DNA of 64,000 nt from Orientallactaga sibirica (GCA_036365145.1 JAEOAD010000240.1:3410001-3474000), one strand, 5' to 3'. Shown: positions 44,409-55,860, counted from the stretch's first letter. Program-made: numbers and translations. Notes: generated from the letters alone by a model not told the origin.

Positions 44409-45559
44409 TGAATGCAAGTTAGCTCAGAGAGGTACTTGAATTTTCTAGACCTCCAATGCTCTATGAGATGGGTTTCATTCTAAATTTTCCAATATTGTAG
44501 TATACATTTAGGATTTGGTTGATTGGATACCACCCAATCCTGAATTATATATAGTTAAGGTTAGATAGACCTTTGTTTCTTGAACTTAGGTGTATGAGGA
44601 TCCACTAAATAAACAGAAACCACTGTACAATGGAAAATGGATGTTTGCAGAAGAGAAATAATCAAGTCTGCATTGTGTTTCTCATAGATAAAATATTGGA
44701 GGTTGCAAAGGGTGTCTGCATTTGTAATAAAGAGTTAAAACACCTTTTACATTTAAACACTTTTTTCATATGTTAGTTTATGAAGCCCAAGTGATAGGGC
44801 AACTTATGTAACAACCTGTGCTTACTATAATCTTCCTTCATCTAGGCAACACTCAAAACTGGTATAAGGATTACTCTATATGGATTACTTGAAACATGGT
44901 TAAAAACATTACTAGTATAGTATGTATCTCTTCCAAAATCCAAACACATGCTAAGTGTATTGCTTCTTTCTTCATAGTAAGTTAACAATATGCTTAATTA
45001 TCACTCACTTTACAGGGAATGTCTCCAAATCTTTTGTACCAAAGAATTCCAAGAATATTTTGAATGTTGCAGTATGATGAAGCCTTATAGAATTTCTCTC
45101 TTACTCACTAGCATTCAAATCTTACTAAGACCAACTTGTGACCTCCTCAGGTCTAATGAGTCTAATGTCTTCAATGTAATAGGTTGTGGTGGTATTTTCT
45201 TGGATTTCAACATGGTCCAATGTATTCTGGACTATCAGTGACAGAAGTTAGGAATATTGACATAGTCTTAAGGTCAGAAACTAAAGATGTACTCTCTGTC
45301 CCTAATAGTTAAGAGTAAATTGCTTCCTTTTGTTGATGTGAATCCATATGAAGAACAAAACAGAATGAAACCCTGGCCTAGGTAAAGAACTTCGCTCCAA
45401 GAGTCCACACCTGTGTTGACTTGTCTCAGCAAGGTTTTTCTGGATCAATGCCAGTATTGTTACCAAGGCTTCAACTTGATTCTACAGCATCCATTTGGCA
45501 TTTGTACAAGCCAAACTGCATGATGATGAGGACAGGACAGGAATCTCCATTCCGGATTG
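44409..45559. other. About 1.1 kb without a recognised feature
   Basis: AT-rich single-copy-looking DNA. Frames at 44990-45241 and 45421-45560 show no domain. Confidence 0.45.
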
Positions 45560-46085
45560 TTTTATGCATATGGATGTGTGTGGGCACAATTACACATTTA
45601 ATGTCTTTTTCAGCCACTCTCAGCTTTATTTTTCAAGTCAGAGTCTCCATTTTTTTTCACTGGAGAGAGACACAGAGAGAGAGACAGAGAAAGAGGGAGA
45701 GGAAGACAGATAGAGATGGGCGCACCAGCAGCCTCTCAGCTGTTGTGAACGAAATCCAGATGTGTGTGCCCCCTTGTGGTCAAGTGTGGCATTGTGCCCT
45801 TGCGTCACTTTGCATCTGGCTAAACGTGGGACCTGGAGATTGGAACCGCTGGAGATTGGAACCAGAATTCTTAGACTTAGGAGGCAGGCGCCGTAACCAC
45901 TAAGCCATCTCTCCAGCCCCAGAGTCTCCATTTTTATCTGGAGCTCACCAAGTTGACTAGACTAGCTAGCCAGCAAGCCCTGGTATCCTTTTTATTTCTA
46001 ATCTCCCAAGCAAGATTTAGAATTATAGGTATGCACCACCACACTTATAGGAAAGCATTTTACCTACTGAATCATCCCCCCCCAG
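45560..46085 (-). mobile_element. B4-type SINE, minus, split by a DIP
   Basis: The left part (45560-45654) has 'atgtgtgtgggcacaattac' and the right part (45936-46085) has 'ctggagctcaccaagttgac', 'tagctagccagcaagccctg' and 'ggtatgcaccaccacactta'. The DIP at 45655-45919 sits between them. Confidence 0.75.
45639..45935 (-). mobile_element. DIP-type SINE, long form, with 16-bp TSD
   Basis: CAGAGTCTCCATTTTT at 45639-45654 and 45920-45935 flanks the element. The body has the extra segment 'gtcaagtgtggcattgtgcc', 'cttgcgtcactttgcatctg' that short-form copies lack. The head 'ccactaagccatctctccag' is intact. An internal 19-base piece, 'ctggagattggaaccgctgg', is partly duplicated. The 160-codon frame across this region is an artefact. 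Confidence 0.95.
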
Positions 46086-46094
46086 ACCAACCCC

Positions 46095-46358
46095 TATTCT
46101 TTTTTTTAATGAGAGAAAGAGCAAGAGCAAACGTGAGAGAGAGAGAGAGAGGGCGGGGGGTTGGAACAGAATTGGCATACCAGGGCCTCCAGCCATTGCA
46201 ATCAAGCTCTAGATGTGTGTGCCACCTAGTGCACATATGCGACCTTGAGCTTGCATCACCTTATGCATTTAGCTTATGTGGGATCTGGAAAGTCAATCAT
46301 GTGTCATTAGGCTTCACAGACAAGCACCTTAACTGCTAAGCCATTTCTCTAGCCCCCT
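46095..46358 (-). mobile_element. DIP-type SINE, long-form related, minus
   Basis: T-run, GA-rich stretch, 'gccacctagtgcacatatgc', 'cttgcatcaccttatgcatt' and 'gctaagccatttctctagcc'. It shares the longer central part with 45639-45935 and 52008-52255, but is more diverged. Confidence 0.85.
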
Positions 46359-46917
46359 CCCTTCTTGTTGAGCACAGGTGGTAGCATTAATCACTTGCAT
46401 TGTTTCCTACGGATAGAGTATTATTTTCTGTTCACTGTCCAGTAGATAAAATTTCAGGGTATAAAGTTGACTCTTGCAACCACAACAATATTTACTTAAT
46501 GGGTCATGAAACAATATGAGAATATTGCTAGCTATTAGGTGTGATAATTTTTGGCATATAATTAAGATGGGAAATAACAAATAGAAAAATATAGTCCACT
46601 GACCATTCTAAGACAGATATGAATCAAAACCCTACTCATTTCCTCACTTTAGGCAAGTGCTGATGAGTGCCAAAGCAGCACCAATAACAGTAACTCATAG
46701 AGATACTTCTTATTCCTTATTCAGACCTGCTCTGCTGAGTGGCTGAGGGGCAATGTACACGCTGAAAGATCACTCTGAGGGAACTTTATAGTATACACAA
46801 TTGTGTCCATCTTTCAGAGTTATTCCTTAAAAACAACAAGAATATGAACATTAGCTTCATTTCAACAGGCTCTGGGTTATGAATTTGGTAAAAGACTGTG
46901 AATTCCCAATGACAGTT
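46359..46917. other. No recognised feature
   Basis: Single-copy-looking DNA. Confidence 0.45.
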
Positions 46918-47019
46918 TGATTTGGGGTATGCTTTTTTTATTATTATTATTTTTTATTGAATTTTATACTTAAAAAAAAAACACCTGATATTTCCCTTCC
47001 CTCCCCTGATTTGGGGTAT
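46918..47019 (-). mobile_element. 76-bp L1 tail micro-insertion with 13-bp TSD
   Basis: Between TGATTTGGGGTAT at 46918-46930 and 47007-47019 lies a T-rich tail ('tttattattattatttttta') followed by 'cctgatatttcccttccctc'. This matches the very 3' end of the type I L1 3' UTR (compare 53880-53950). The copy is an extreme 5' truncation. Confidence 0.85.
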
Positions 47020-48825
47020 TCCTTAGCAGGCAAAGAATTAGTATGAAAATACTGATGAAGTAGCATTGCAGAAGGTTGAGAATGTATGTCATTCTTATCT
47101 ATGGTCCTCACAAAAACATTAGCTACAACCATAAATTCTCATAGGTCAGACACTTGGCTGACCTCTCTGTCTTCAGAGCTTATTGCTACAACTTTACTGA
47201 CCTCATCCCCGATTCTAAACACTACCATATGGAATTCATCATGCCAAAAGCCTCATCATTCTCATTGAAGTTGAAAAGTCCAGTTCCCCTATAGCATCTA
47301 TCATCCTATAGGTGATAGGATAGAACTCTCCAGGGAACCAGTGCTTATCACCAAAATATTGTGCTTGCCTTTGTCGAGGATATATATTCACAAATATTAT
47401 GTTTGCCTTTGTGGAGAATATATATTCACAATACTATCCTGCATATGTGGTAACAGAGTAGCCAAGTATCTTACACATAACAAATCCACTCTAGACATCT
47501 GACCTGCCTTGTAATTCGCTTCTTTGTAACAGAGATGTATGGGCTTGTTACTGTAAGTCACCACTGAGTTCAGGTTGTGCTGATTATTACAAATTAGCCC
47601 AGGAGCTTGGGCTGAAATACATCTAGAATCTTGAATGAACTTTACCATATTGAATAATTCCTCTTGAACTGATTTCATATATTAATATATATTCCACTTC
47701 CTAAAGAAAAAAAATGTCAAGGTCCTCTAAATATGTTGGTGTGGAACATTTATTATAATTTGAGATGTTTTGTGATTCTTTCTGGCCATGCAAATACTAG
47801 CTGATGGTTAACCTTGAGAGGAATGGGAATTTCCTCACAAGGCAAGCAGTGATGGTGAAGTCATGGAAAGAAGGTTTTGCCACCAGTCTGAAGGAACTGC
47901 TTCCCTTGGCAAAGTAGACATACAGGATTTCAATTTAAGGATCTCATCTCAAGTTTCAAAGGGCAACTTTGCCATTTAATTCCCTATTTCCCCCACTTCA
48001 AATAGGAAGAGTCTTGGTTACAATGAAGCTGGATATTGAGACTTGAGATGTGCTATTGGCCTTAGGTGGTCCTCCAAAGCCCACTGCATTTATATATTTA
48101 CCATGTTGCAATGCTGACCACAGTGCCAAGTGTCGATCCTGAGCATTGTTTATGTTTGTCTTGAAATTATACAAGAAAAGACACACATTTAAAGATAATT
48201 AAGTCTCCCCATACTTTGAGTTGATAGTTCAATGTATTAAGGTTATAGATTTATTTTTGTAAGTGAGAAGCTTCTTGTACCCTTTATTAACTTTGAAATC
48301 AAATGACAGTAGTTACTTACCACCCCCATGACTACAAAGAAAGGAAATCATCTGCATGTTATAACATTCATGAAAGCAACAGTAGAATTTCGATCTGGGT
48401 AGTTTCTTGAGTCTACTGCTCTTACCAGTTTTTGCATCAGCAAGTGGCCCAGAAAGAGAAGGGAAATTTTAAGGAGAATAGAATGAAAATGCTGATCAGC
48501 CTGAGTGTGATTGCATACCACCAAGCAAAGTTGAAGCACTAGTGCCCAGCAATATCTTGAAAGTGTTATCATACTTGAATGTGAAATGGAGGAACAGTTC
48601 ATCAAGGCCCTATGGGAGATGCAGTCTTGAAGGAGGCACCTACCAAGACTTTTTAAGTCAGGGGATGTCAAGTTCATCACCAGAATCTTGGCATTAAAGA
48701 AGGTGTGCCCTAATCAAGTACAAGGCAAGTCTTCCTTTTCTCTTTCTGATTTTCTGTGGGTTTCCGTGAGCTCAGGTAGGGTAGCCTGTTTTTCCAGCAC
48801 ACACAGAATAAAAGACTGGGTCTGA
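47020..48825. other. About 1.8 kb, mostly single-copy-looking
   Basis: Contains a two-unit tandem repeat at 47365-47433 (see next entry). Minus frames at 47397-47678 (93 codons), 47998-48186 and 48348-48680 (110 codons) are unassigned. No splice or promoter signals support them. Confidence 0.4.
47365..47433 (+). repeat. Two-copy tandem duplication, period 37
   Basis: 'ttgcctttgtcgaggatata' and 'ttgcctttgtggagaatata' begin two near-identical 32-bp units, each followed by 'tattcacaa'. Confidence 0.85.
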
Positions 48826-48953
48826 GTTAGGGGGGAAAGGAATATAGCAGTGGAGAACACTTACTGCTGTGGTGATGGTAGGAACTTGCGTCTGAGTTAG
48901 GGAAGAAGGAAGGATGGTGGTGAAGGATACTTAATGTGATGGGAGGAGCTTCA
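48826..48953 (+). repeat. Degenerate two-copy tandem repeat, about 70 bp
   Basis: 'gtctgagttaggggggaaag' and 'gtctgagttagggaagaagg' start two diverged units that also share 'gtgatggtaggaactt' and 'gtgatgggaggagctt'. Confidence 0.65.
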
Positions 48954-48984
48954 GGCTTATTAGAATTATTTACCCCTTTTGGGG

Positions 48985-49197
48985 GGGGCATAGGGTCTTC
49001 TGTGTCTTAGGCTGGCCTTAAACTCACTGGGTGGTTGAGGATAACCTTGAACTTCTGATCTTTCTGCTTCTACCTCCTAAGTAGAAGGATCACAGACATG
49101 CCCTACTATGCCAGGTTTATGTGGTGCTGGGTGTTGAACCCAGGGCTTCATACATGGTAGGTAAGCACTCTACCAACTGACCCACTTCCCTAGCTCA
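48985..49197 (-). mobile_element. B4/ID-B1-type SINE, minus
   Basis: A B1-like part ('gaggataaccttgaacttct', 'aaggatcacagacatgccct') is joined to an ID-like part ('gtgctgggtgttgaacccag', 'gcactctaccaactgaccca'). This is the dimeric layout of B4-related SINEs. Confidence 0.75.
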
Positions 49198-50003
49198 AGT
49201 GTTGGGGACTGCAAAGAATGCCTTACTATACTCAGAAATATTATTCTCTTTTAGTATTGCTCCTGATAAAGAATGTATTTTTCATGGTTATTACATCACT
49301 CTAGCAATCCATTTCCACATGACATCCCACTCTAATGTGACAGATTATTTCCTATGAGCCTCAATGGTTTCCAGGCAAATCAGGAGCTATGGCTAAAAGC
49401 TGTTTAAGTGTCCAGAGGAATTCTGACAGAAAAAGTGATTGTATGTGCTTATAGCATGTTGAAGTCCCTGGAGAGACTGCTGCTAGTGCAGCGGAGTTTC
49501 AGCCAAGATAACCTGTTAGAGTGGTAAAATAAAAGAAAATTAAGATGAGCACTACTTGGAAGCCAAATTAATGTACAATGTGATGTGGCAGGAGAAAAGT
49601 GGAATGTTTTTTGAAGTTATAGATTAAGAATAATCAGAGTCTGGAAAACTTTTTTTGTTACAATGCTTCAGACATCACATCTGATTTTGAATGTCTGAGT
49701 TACAATAACTGGCAGACACTTGGGGAAATGGTAGAAAGGAAAAGATATGTAGTGAAATAAAAGAATCAATGCCTTACTAGTCGAAAGTAACCCCTTCCAG
49801 ATTAAAAAAAAAAAAAGCAAAACGATAAATTAGCTTGACACTAGGTGTAAAGTGGCTTTCTACTTCATGAATCCTACACATAAAGTGTTTAAGAAATAAT
49901 AAACGGTACAATTGAAACTATAGGGAAATATGTACATAATAAAAGTGAATAATAATAACAGTTCAGTATCAGAAGAAATTCCATTAAACACAGAAAACCA
50001 GTA
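49198..50003. other. No recognised feature
   Basis: Single-copy-looking AT-rich DNA. Confidence 0.45.
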
Positions 50004-50440
50004 ACATAGTAGTCCCCCTTATCTGTGATAACTATGGTCAGATGATATCATGGCCCAGTGACCTCTGACAGTATGTCAGGAGGTGAATCACAGGCCAGTG
50101 TTACATTATAATCCCTACATCCTTTGCCTTGCTTTATCTCATCATGTAAGCTTGGCGTTATTTCACATTAGAACTAGGAGAATGGAAAATATGGTAAAGT
50201 AAGATATTTTACAAGATGGAGACACTATAATCACATATCTTTTATTACTGTGTGTTATTATTTATTATTCTGTTAGTTATTGTCAATCTTTCACTGAGCT
50301 TAATTTATGAATTAAATGCTATCACAAGCATGTATATATAGAAAAACATTGCATATGCATTATCCGCAAATTTAGGTTCACACTGTAGTGTTGGAAAGTA
50401 TGATCTGTCATTAAGAGCTGAGTCTATATAGAGAAAAAAG
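50004..50440 (+). mobile_element. Tigger/MER2-like DNA transposon relic
   Basis: Starts at the inverted-repeat-like 'agtagtcccccttatctgtg'. It continues with 'gtaaagtaagatattttaca', 'atcttttattactgtgtgtt', 'gttattgtcaatctttcact' and 'gcttaatttatgaattaaat', and ends near 'cattatccgcaaatttaggt'. This order matches the non-autonomous mariner-group MER2/Tigger elements spread before the placental radiation. No transposase frame is present. Confidence 0.7.
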
Positions 50441-50929
50441 AAGTGTGGAGTGAATATTGGTTGTCAATTTAAGAATAACTTTTAGTCATAGATGTGCATC
50501 TCTTTCCTAATGGGTCCCTTTATTCTGTGAAGGTGAAAATTCAAACTGGTGATAGTTTTGCCAGTAAGGAACTAGGAATTTTACTGTCTTTCCATTTCCC
50601 ATAGCAGAACAAATTTAGCTGTATTTTGCTGGAGGCAAGTTTACTGAACTTGAATAACCTTTACCTTGATTGCTATAGACATTCAGGTAAGATTGTAACG
50701 TTTTTATCTGTCATGTTGCATTTTACATGGGGTAGGTTTCTGGTCATTGTGCCAAGCTACATTGCTTGCCTTAGACTGTCTCTATTTGTATAGCACCTTT
50801 AAATAGAAAATTGCCTGTACTGGAGTTAAGAGATTTCTCATTGCTATGCTGTTAGGGAAGACATGCAAACCCTGAGCTTAGTTAATCAAGGAGTGAGTCT
50901 TACTTCTAGTAGGTACTACGTTATGATAT
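50441..50929. other. No recognised feature
   Basis: Single-copy-looking DNA. Confidence 0.4.
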
Positions 50930-51002
50930 TGAACTTTTAGCTCCCATGAGCCTTCTTTTCTCTTCTGTAAGATGGGATTATTAATGTTTATAGTAATAGT
51001 CA
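50930..51002 (+). mobile_element. Possible MIR remnant
   Basis: 'gagccttcttttctcttctg' followed by 'taagatgggattattaatg' resembles the MIR 3' half. Confidence 0.45.
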
Positions 51003-51632
51003 TGGCTTAAATATGAAATATTCCCCACAGGATCATATTTTCAGTGTTTGAACCTCAGCTGGTGGTTCCATTTTTTGTGTGTACAGTAAGTATGTGGTGT
51101 GTGGGGGGGGTATGTGCAAATGTGCACAACTGTGTATTTGCATAAAAACCAGAGGAAATAACAGGTATCCTTCCTCTATCACTCCTTTGCATAGTTCCTT
51201 GAGACAGATTCTCTCTGCAGATTTTGTGAGCTCTAGTATTCTCTGGGGTCTGATACCCACAGTACTGAGATTACAGATGTTCATGACTACACGCAGCTGT
51301 TCATATAGGTCCTTAGAAATTGAACTCAGGTAGTTTCAGGTCCTCTCAGGCCTTCATGCCAGCTTGTGTTTCCCTGTAGGTGGTAGGTCCTGGCTAGGAG
51401 AAGTAGGCCAGTAGAAGTAGTAGGCCTTTGGGTTATACATCCACATGCTTTTGGCCATAGTCTCTTTCCTGTTCATCCATCATGTGACAAAGTCTCTGAC
51501 ATATTGTCATGCTATCCTTGCCATGATGGACTGAATCACCATGAGCCAAAAATAAAACACTCTTGTTTAATTTGTTTCTGACAGATATTTTTTTTTTGTC
51601 ACTGTGATGAAGCAAGCAACTAATACAGCAAC
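51003..51632 (+). mobile_element. ERVL-like LTR split by a B4-type SINE
   Basis: The left part (51003-51072) is 'tggcttaaatatgaaatatt' to 'ctcagctggtggt'. The right part (about 51354-51632) has 'tcatgctatccttgccatga', 'gagccaaaaataaaacactc' (polyadenylation region) and 'gcaagcaactaatac'. The inserted SINE is listed separately. Confidence 0.7.
51073..51353 (-). mobile_element. B4-type SINE, minus, inside an LTR
   Basis: TG-rich start, then 'ccagaggaaataacaggtat', 'ccttgagacagattctctct', 'cagtactgagattacagatg' and 'aaattgaactcaggtagttt'. The 83- and 84-codon frames over it are artefacts. Confidence 0.7.
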
Positions 51633-52007
51633 TTTTAAAGAGATAGGGAAGTAAAATGTGAAACAAAGCTGGCAGACTTGAGACTCAATACATAGACACT
51701 CCTGCCGGTCTTTCTCACTATCTTATTTCTTAGTGAATGAATTAAGAGACCTTTCCTATGTTGTATAGTGGTGAAGCACCCAGGATAAGAATAGCAACAG
51801 GGTACACTTCTGTTCAGTTTGTCACCATTTACCTAAAGTGACCCTTCATTCCTATGTCTGAGAATAGTATGATTCAGCACACCTAGAGACTAACTTCCTC
51901 CCTAATAAAGGAAAAGTTCAAATCTGAAGTCAGGTAACATTTTGCTTTAAAGCATTGTCTTAAATAGATTTTTTTTTTCTTGCTTAAAAGAAAGTTAGGA
52001 AATTTTT
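51633..52007. other. No recognised feature
   Basis: Single-copy-looking DNA. Confidence 0.4.
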
Positions 52008-52255
52008 TTTTTTTTTTTTTTTTTGGAGAGAGACAGAGAGAGAGAGGGAAAGGAAGACAGATAGAGATGGGCACCCCAGCAGCCTCTCAGCTGCTGCTAA
52101 CTAAATCCAGATGCATGTGCCCCCTTGTGGTCAAGTGTGGCATTGTGCCCTTGTGTCACTTTGCATCTGGCTAAACGTGGGGCCTGGAGATTGGAACCAG
52201 TATTCTTAGGCTTAGGAGGCAGGCGCCTTAACCACTAAGCCATCTCTCCAGCCCA
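52008..52255 (-). mobile_element. DIP-type SINE, long form, minus
   Basis: T-run, then 'ggagagagacagagagagag', 'agcctctcagctgctgctaa', 'gtcaagtgtggcattgtgcc', 'gctaaacgtggggcctggag', 'ccactaagccatctctccag'. Very close to 45655-45919, including the long central part. Confidence 0.95.
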
Positions 52256-53094
52256 GGAAAGATTTATTATAAATGTTCTCGGAGACTTATCTGAAAATGC
52301 TTTCCCTTAAAGAGGTAGTCAAGAAAATTAGTAGTGAAAAATGCCTTGGACATCAGAGAAGTGATAGCAAGCTAATCTGCATGTGTCTGGGAGTGAATTT
52401 TAGATGAGTTTGAATATGTTTATAATTAACCTAAAATGTCAGATTTGATTAAGATCCACATGTGATGTCATAGAAACCAATTTATTATTTTTTAAATAGA
52501 AAGAACCAATTTTCAAAAGAAGATATAGTAGAAAGCTGATAAGGAAAGCAAGTTATATTAGATAGTTTCATGGTTGAATCTTTAGGGTCAACAGCTGTCT
52601 AACAGATAATTTCATATTTAAATTATATTCACACATTACCTCGGGCTCAAATAACAAATTTTAATTTAATTCAGATAACATATATACTTTTTCTTTTACA
52701 GTTTAGTATTTTATTAATCTTTGAAAATAATCTTGATAGGAGGGAACTGGGATAAAAAGAAAGAGCACTAGTTCAGCCTTTTCAGTTGTCTCTTTCTGTC
52801 TGTAGGCTGTAGATTTTGACAGAAGACAAACCCTCAGTTTCAAGCTTGCTTCCACATTCCTTCTCTAACATCAGTTGCTTAATGTCCACTGATAAAGATT
52901 GCTATGCCTACAGATTCTCCTAAGTTGACATTCTTTTTGAAATATAACAATTTCCTGATATATAAGGAAATAATTGTTGGGAGATAGTAGATTTCCCATT
53001 AGGGTGGCGTCAATTGCTTCTCTTTCTAGTTTTCTAACCCTTAATTGAGTCATTAAGTTACTAACTGTATTAAATTAATACAGATGGTAAATTA
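52256..53094. other. No recognised feature
   Basis: AT-rich single-copy-looking DNA. Confidence 0.45.
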
Positions 53095-53160
53095 GGAAAG
53101 GCACTGGGCTTGGCATTATAACTTCTGGTTCTATTCCTGGTCATTCAATGTATTTAACAT
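53095..53160 (+). mobile_element. Possible MIR head remnant
   Basis: 'ggcactgggcttggcattat' and 'aacttctggttctattcctg' resemble the tRNA-related start of MIR. Weak. Confidence 0.35.
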
Positions 53161-53450
53161 CGTGTCTGGAACTCTTGCCTGTGCTGGCTATGGATGTGTC
53201 TGTCCTCAGCTATTTATTTATTTTTATTTTTGGCTAGGCTTCCTTGTCTAGCACGGGTTATACAGTCAGAGAGTGAGATAAAGAAAGAAACCCACAATTT
53301 CCTGGCTTGCTTTAATAAAGGTTTGGGAGCAAATTAGAACCCTGTCATTTAGAAGGGCTTATTATGAATGACCAGACAAGATAAATGTGGGTGCCATCTT
53401 TTGCAGTTTGGTTTTATTCTTCCATAAAACAGATTTCAAAGACATGGGGG
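53161..53450. other. No recognised feature
   Basis: Spacer. The last 60 bp precede the minisatellite. Confidence 0.4.
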
Positions 53451-53647
53451 GCATGGGTATTTCTTCAGCAGTGCCAATGTCTAGCTCCAACTGGTAGACA
53501 TGGGTATTTCTTCTGTGGTGCAGTGTCCAGCTGCAGTTGGTAGATATGGGTATTTCTTCTGTTGTGCATAGTGTCTATCTCCTGCTCCAGCTGATAGATG
53601 CATGCATTTCTTCTGTGGTGCATCATGTCCAGCTCCAGCTAAGGTAG
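53451..53647 (+). repeat. Four-unit minisatellite (46-54 bp)
   Basis: Units at 53451-53497, 53498-53543, 53544-53597 and 53598-53647. Each has 'catgggtatttcttc'-like text, a 'tgtccagctcc'-like middle and ends in '(g)gtag' or 'gatag'. Units differ by substitutions and short insertions. The 76-codon minus frame across it repeats a peptide pattern for this reason only. Confidence 0.85.
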
Positions 53648-53844
53648 AAGCAGCAGTGGTAACCGTATCATTTCCACAGTGAACTGTACAACAGAACTTT
53701 GCTGGCATCAACGTTTGCTGGGATCCTTTTGAACATGGTTTCTAGTTGTGCAGACTTGGCAATCATCTTTGTGTGTTAGAGATTTTTTCCTATTTTTATT
53801 GTGGGGGGGGCTACTGTGTTCACAGACTACAACCAACTCCTACC

Positions 53845-54462
53845 AAATTTCTTTTTAAAATTAATTAATTTGTTTATTAATTTATTTATTTTTATTGACA
53901 ACTTCTATATTTAGATACAATAAACCATGATATTTCCCTCTCCTCCCCCCATTCCCCTTCAGAACTCCACTCTCCATCATATATCCCCTCCCTCTTTCCA
54001 TTAGTCTCTCTTTTAAATTGATGTCGTCATTGTTTTCGTCTATTATGAGGGTCTTGTGAAAGTATTGCAGGCACTGTGAGGTCATGGATATCAAGGTCAA
54101 TTTCTGTCTGAACAGTTGCATTGTAAGGAGTTGTACCCTTCCCTTGGCTCTTATATTCTTTCCACCCCCTCTTCCGCAATGGACCCTGAGCCTTAGAGGG
54201 TGTGATAGAGATGTTTTAGTGCTGGACACTCCTTCATCCCTTCTTCTCAGCACTATGTTGCCTTTTGGGTCATCCCAGTGGTCATTACTATCTGAAAAGA
54301 GAAGTTCTCTAACCAGAAGTGAGAGTAGCATTAATATATGAATATGAACATTAAGTGTAGTGCTTTCAGGGCAGTTTGGTGGGAATAATATATATATATT
54401 TAGCCAGACAAGAACAGGCTTTATACCCCTAAGGCTCATGACCTCCCCTGCCATAGACTTTT
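53845..54462 (-). mobile_element. L1 3' UTR, type I, minus (left of a B1)
   Basis: Tail 'tttatttatttttattgaca', then 'cactgtgaggtcatggatat', 'gatagagatgttttagtgct', 'agccagacaagaacaggctt'. Continues at 54632. A 206-codon minus frame that runs over this block and the B1 is an artefact. Confidence 0.9.
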
Positions 54463-54631
54463 TTTTTTTTTTTTTGGTTTTTTTTGCAAAGTAGGGTCTC
54501 ACTCTGGTCCAGGCTGACCTGGAATTAACTATGTAGTCTCAGGGTGGCCTTGAACTCTCGGTGATCCTCCTACCTCTTCCTCCCGAGTGCTGGGATTAAA
54601 GGCGTGTGCCACCACGCCCGGCTAGACTTTT
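54454..54631 (-). mobile_element. B1 SINE, young, with TSD
   Basis: Body 54463-54622, reversed near-consensus B1 with 'ccaccacgcccggc'. TAGACTTTT at 54454-54462 and 54623-54631. Confidence 0.95.
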
Positions 54632-55130
54632 GATTAGTTTGTTCAGTACCAGGCATGTAGCTGGTTTTCCCAAGAGTAGACATGCCACTATTGTACCGGT
54701 TTGATCTTTGGTCCTGTCTGGCTAAACTTGAGGTTTCCAGTGTCCCCTGTTTTCACTGCTGACGATTTCTGTTTCCCATATGGCTGCATGCAGTGCAGCT
54801 TTTTCCAGCTTTCAGTGGGCTGGTCTATAGGGAGAAGGTTTTCTGCTCAGCACCAGCTTGATTTCTCAGTGACCTTGCCATTCATGCAAGTGAGGTCTTC
54901 AGCAATAGGGTCTTACCATCTGTTTCTCAATGGAAACCAAGGGCCTTGGTAATAGCCTATAATGTTTTAGAGGCAACAGGGACCTCCCTGGCCAACAACT
55001 CAATGGAAGGTATCCCATCCCAAGCACTGAAAATGTTCTAGTAACAATCTATAGCTTCTGGATGTACCATTATTCAAGAAAGTAGGTTTACATAAGTCTT
55101 ATTCAGAATATCTTGAATTTTGATTGACCC
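54632..55130 (-). mobile_element. L1 3' UTR, type I, minus (right of the B1)
   Basis: 'catgccactattgtaccggt', 'ttgatttctcagtgaccttg', 'gtcttcagcaatagggtctt', 'tcccaagcactgaaaatgtt'. It stops at about 55130, before ORF2. Confidence 0.85.
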
Positions 55131-55640
55131 TCTCCCCCACCCTTCTTTTACACATCTTTCACAAACACATAAATTTCTTGTTTAAAATCCATTTCTGTCA
55201 AAATATATCTCAAGTCTAGTCAGGATGATAGGGAATTATTCATATGCTTTAAGATGTTTTGCTAAGAAGTTGTATGACATGTAAGAATTATTGTGTTTAG
55301 CATATACAGAAAACTTGCCATGTCATTTGACTAATGAACTTAAACTGAAGTATATCCCATAAAATGTTCTATAAGGATGCAAGTGATTAGATAAAGTGGG
55401 TAGCTTGTTACAAAAGATATAATCTTACAAAAAAGTTCCACTAAATTTCCTACTTATTTCCAGGACAATGGGGGGTGGATGGACAGAAGAGTGTTCACAA
55501 GGAGCTTGGGGTCTGCTAACATATGAACACTTGGTCCTGAGTGATTTTCTGGCCTCCATACCCTGTTTCAGTATTTAGACTTAAAATTTTCTAAGTACTT
55601 GTGAATTCAAAATCTGTGATAGTCAAGAGTCCTCAGTTTT
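55131..55640. other. No recognised feature
   Basis: Single-copy-looking DNA. Confidence 0.4.
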
Positions 55641-55644
55641 TCAT

Positions 55645-55860
55645 TTTTAATTTTTTTAATTTGAGATAGAGACTGAGAGATGGAGAGAGTGGGGCAGATA
55701 GAGAGAGAACAGGCATGCTAGAATCTTCAGCCACTGCAAACAAAGTCCAGATGCATGTGCCACCTTGTGCATCTGGATTATGTGGGTACTAAGGAATTGA
55801 ACCTGGGTCCTTATGTTTCCCAGGCAAGCATTTTAACTGCTAAGGCTTCTTTCCAGCCCC
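55645..55860 (-). mobile_element. DIP-type SINE, minus
   Basis: 'tcagccactgcaaacaaagt', 'ccagatgcatgtgccacctt', 'gggtactaaggaattgaacc', 'gctaaggcttctttccagcc'. Short form. TSD unclear. Confidence 0.9.

Noticed and set aside
45421..45903. 160-codon plus-strand frame
   Set aside because: More than half lies in a DIP SINE and the rest in a B4.
47397..47678. 93-codon minus-strand frame
   Set aside because: No domain recognised. It overlaps a local tandem duplication.
53882..54502. 206-codon minus-strand frame, the longest in the window
   Set aside because: It spans the type I L1 3' UTR and part of a B1 insertion. No domain is visible, and other copies of the same 3' UTR do not keep the frame.
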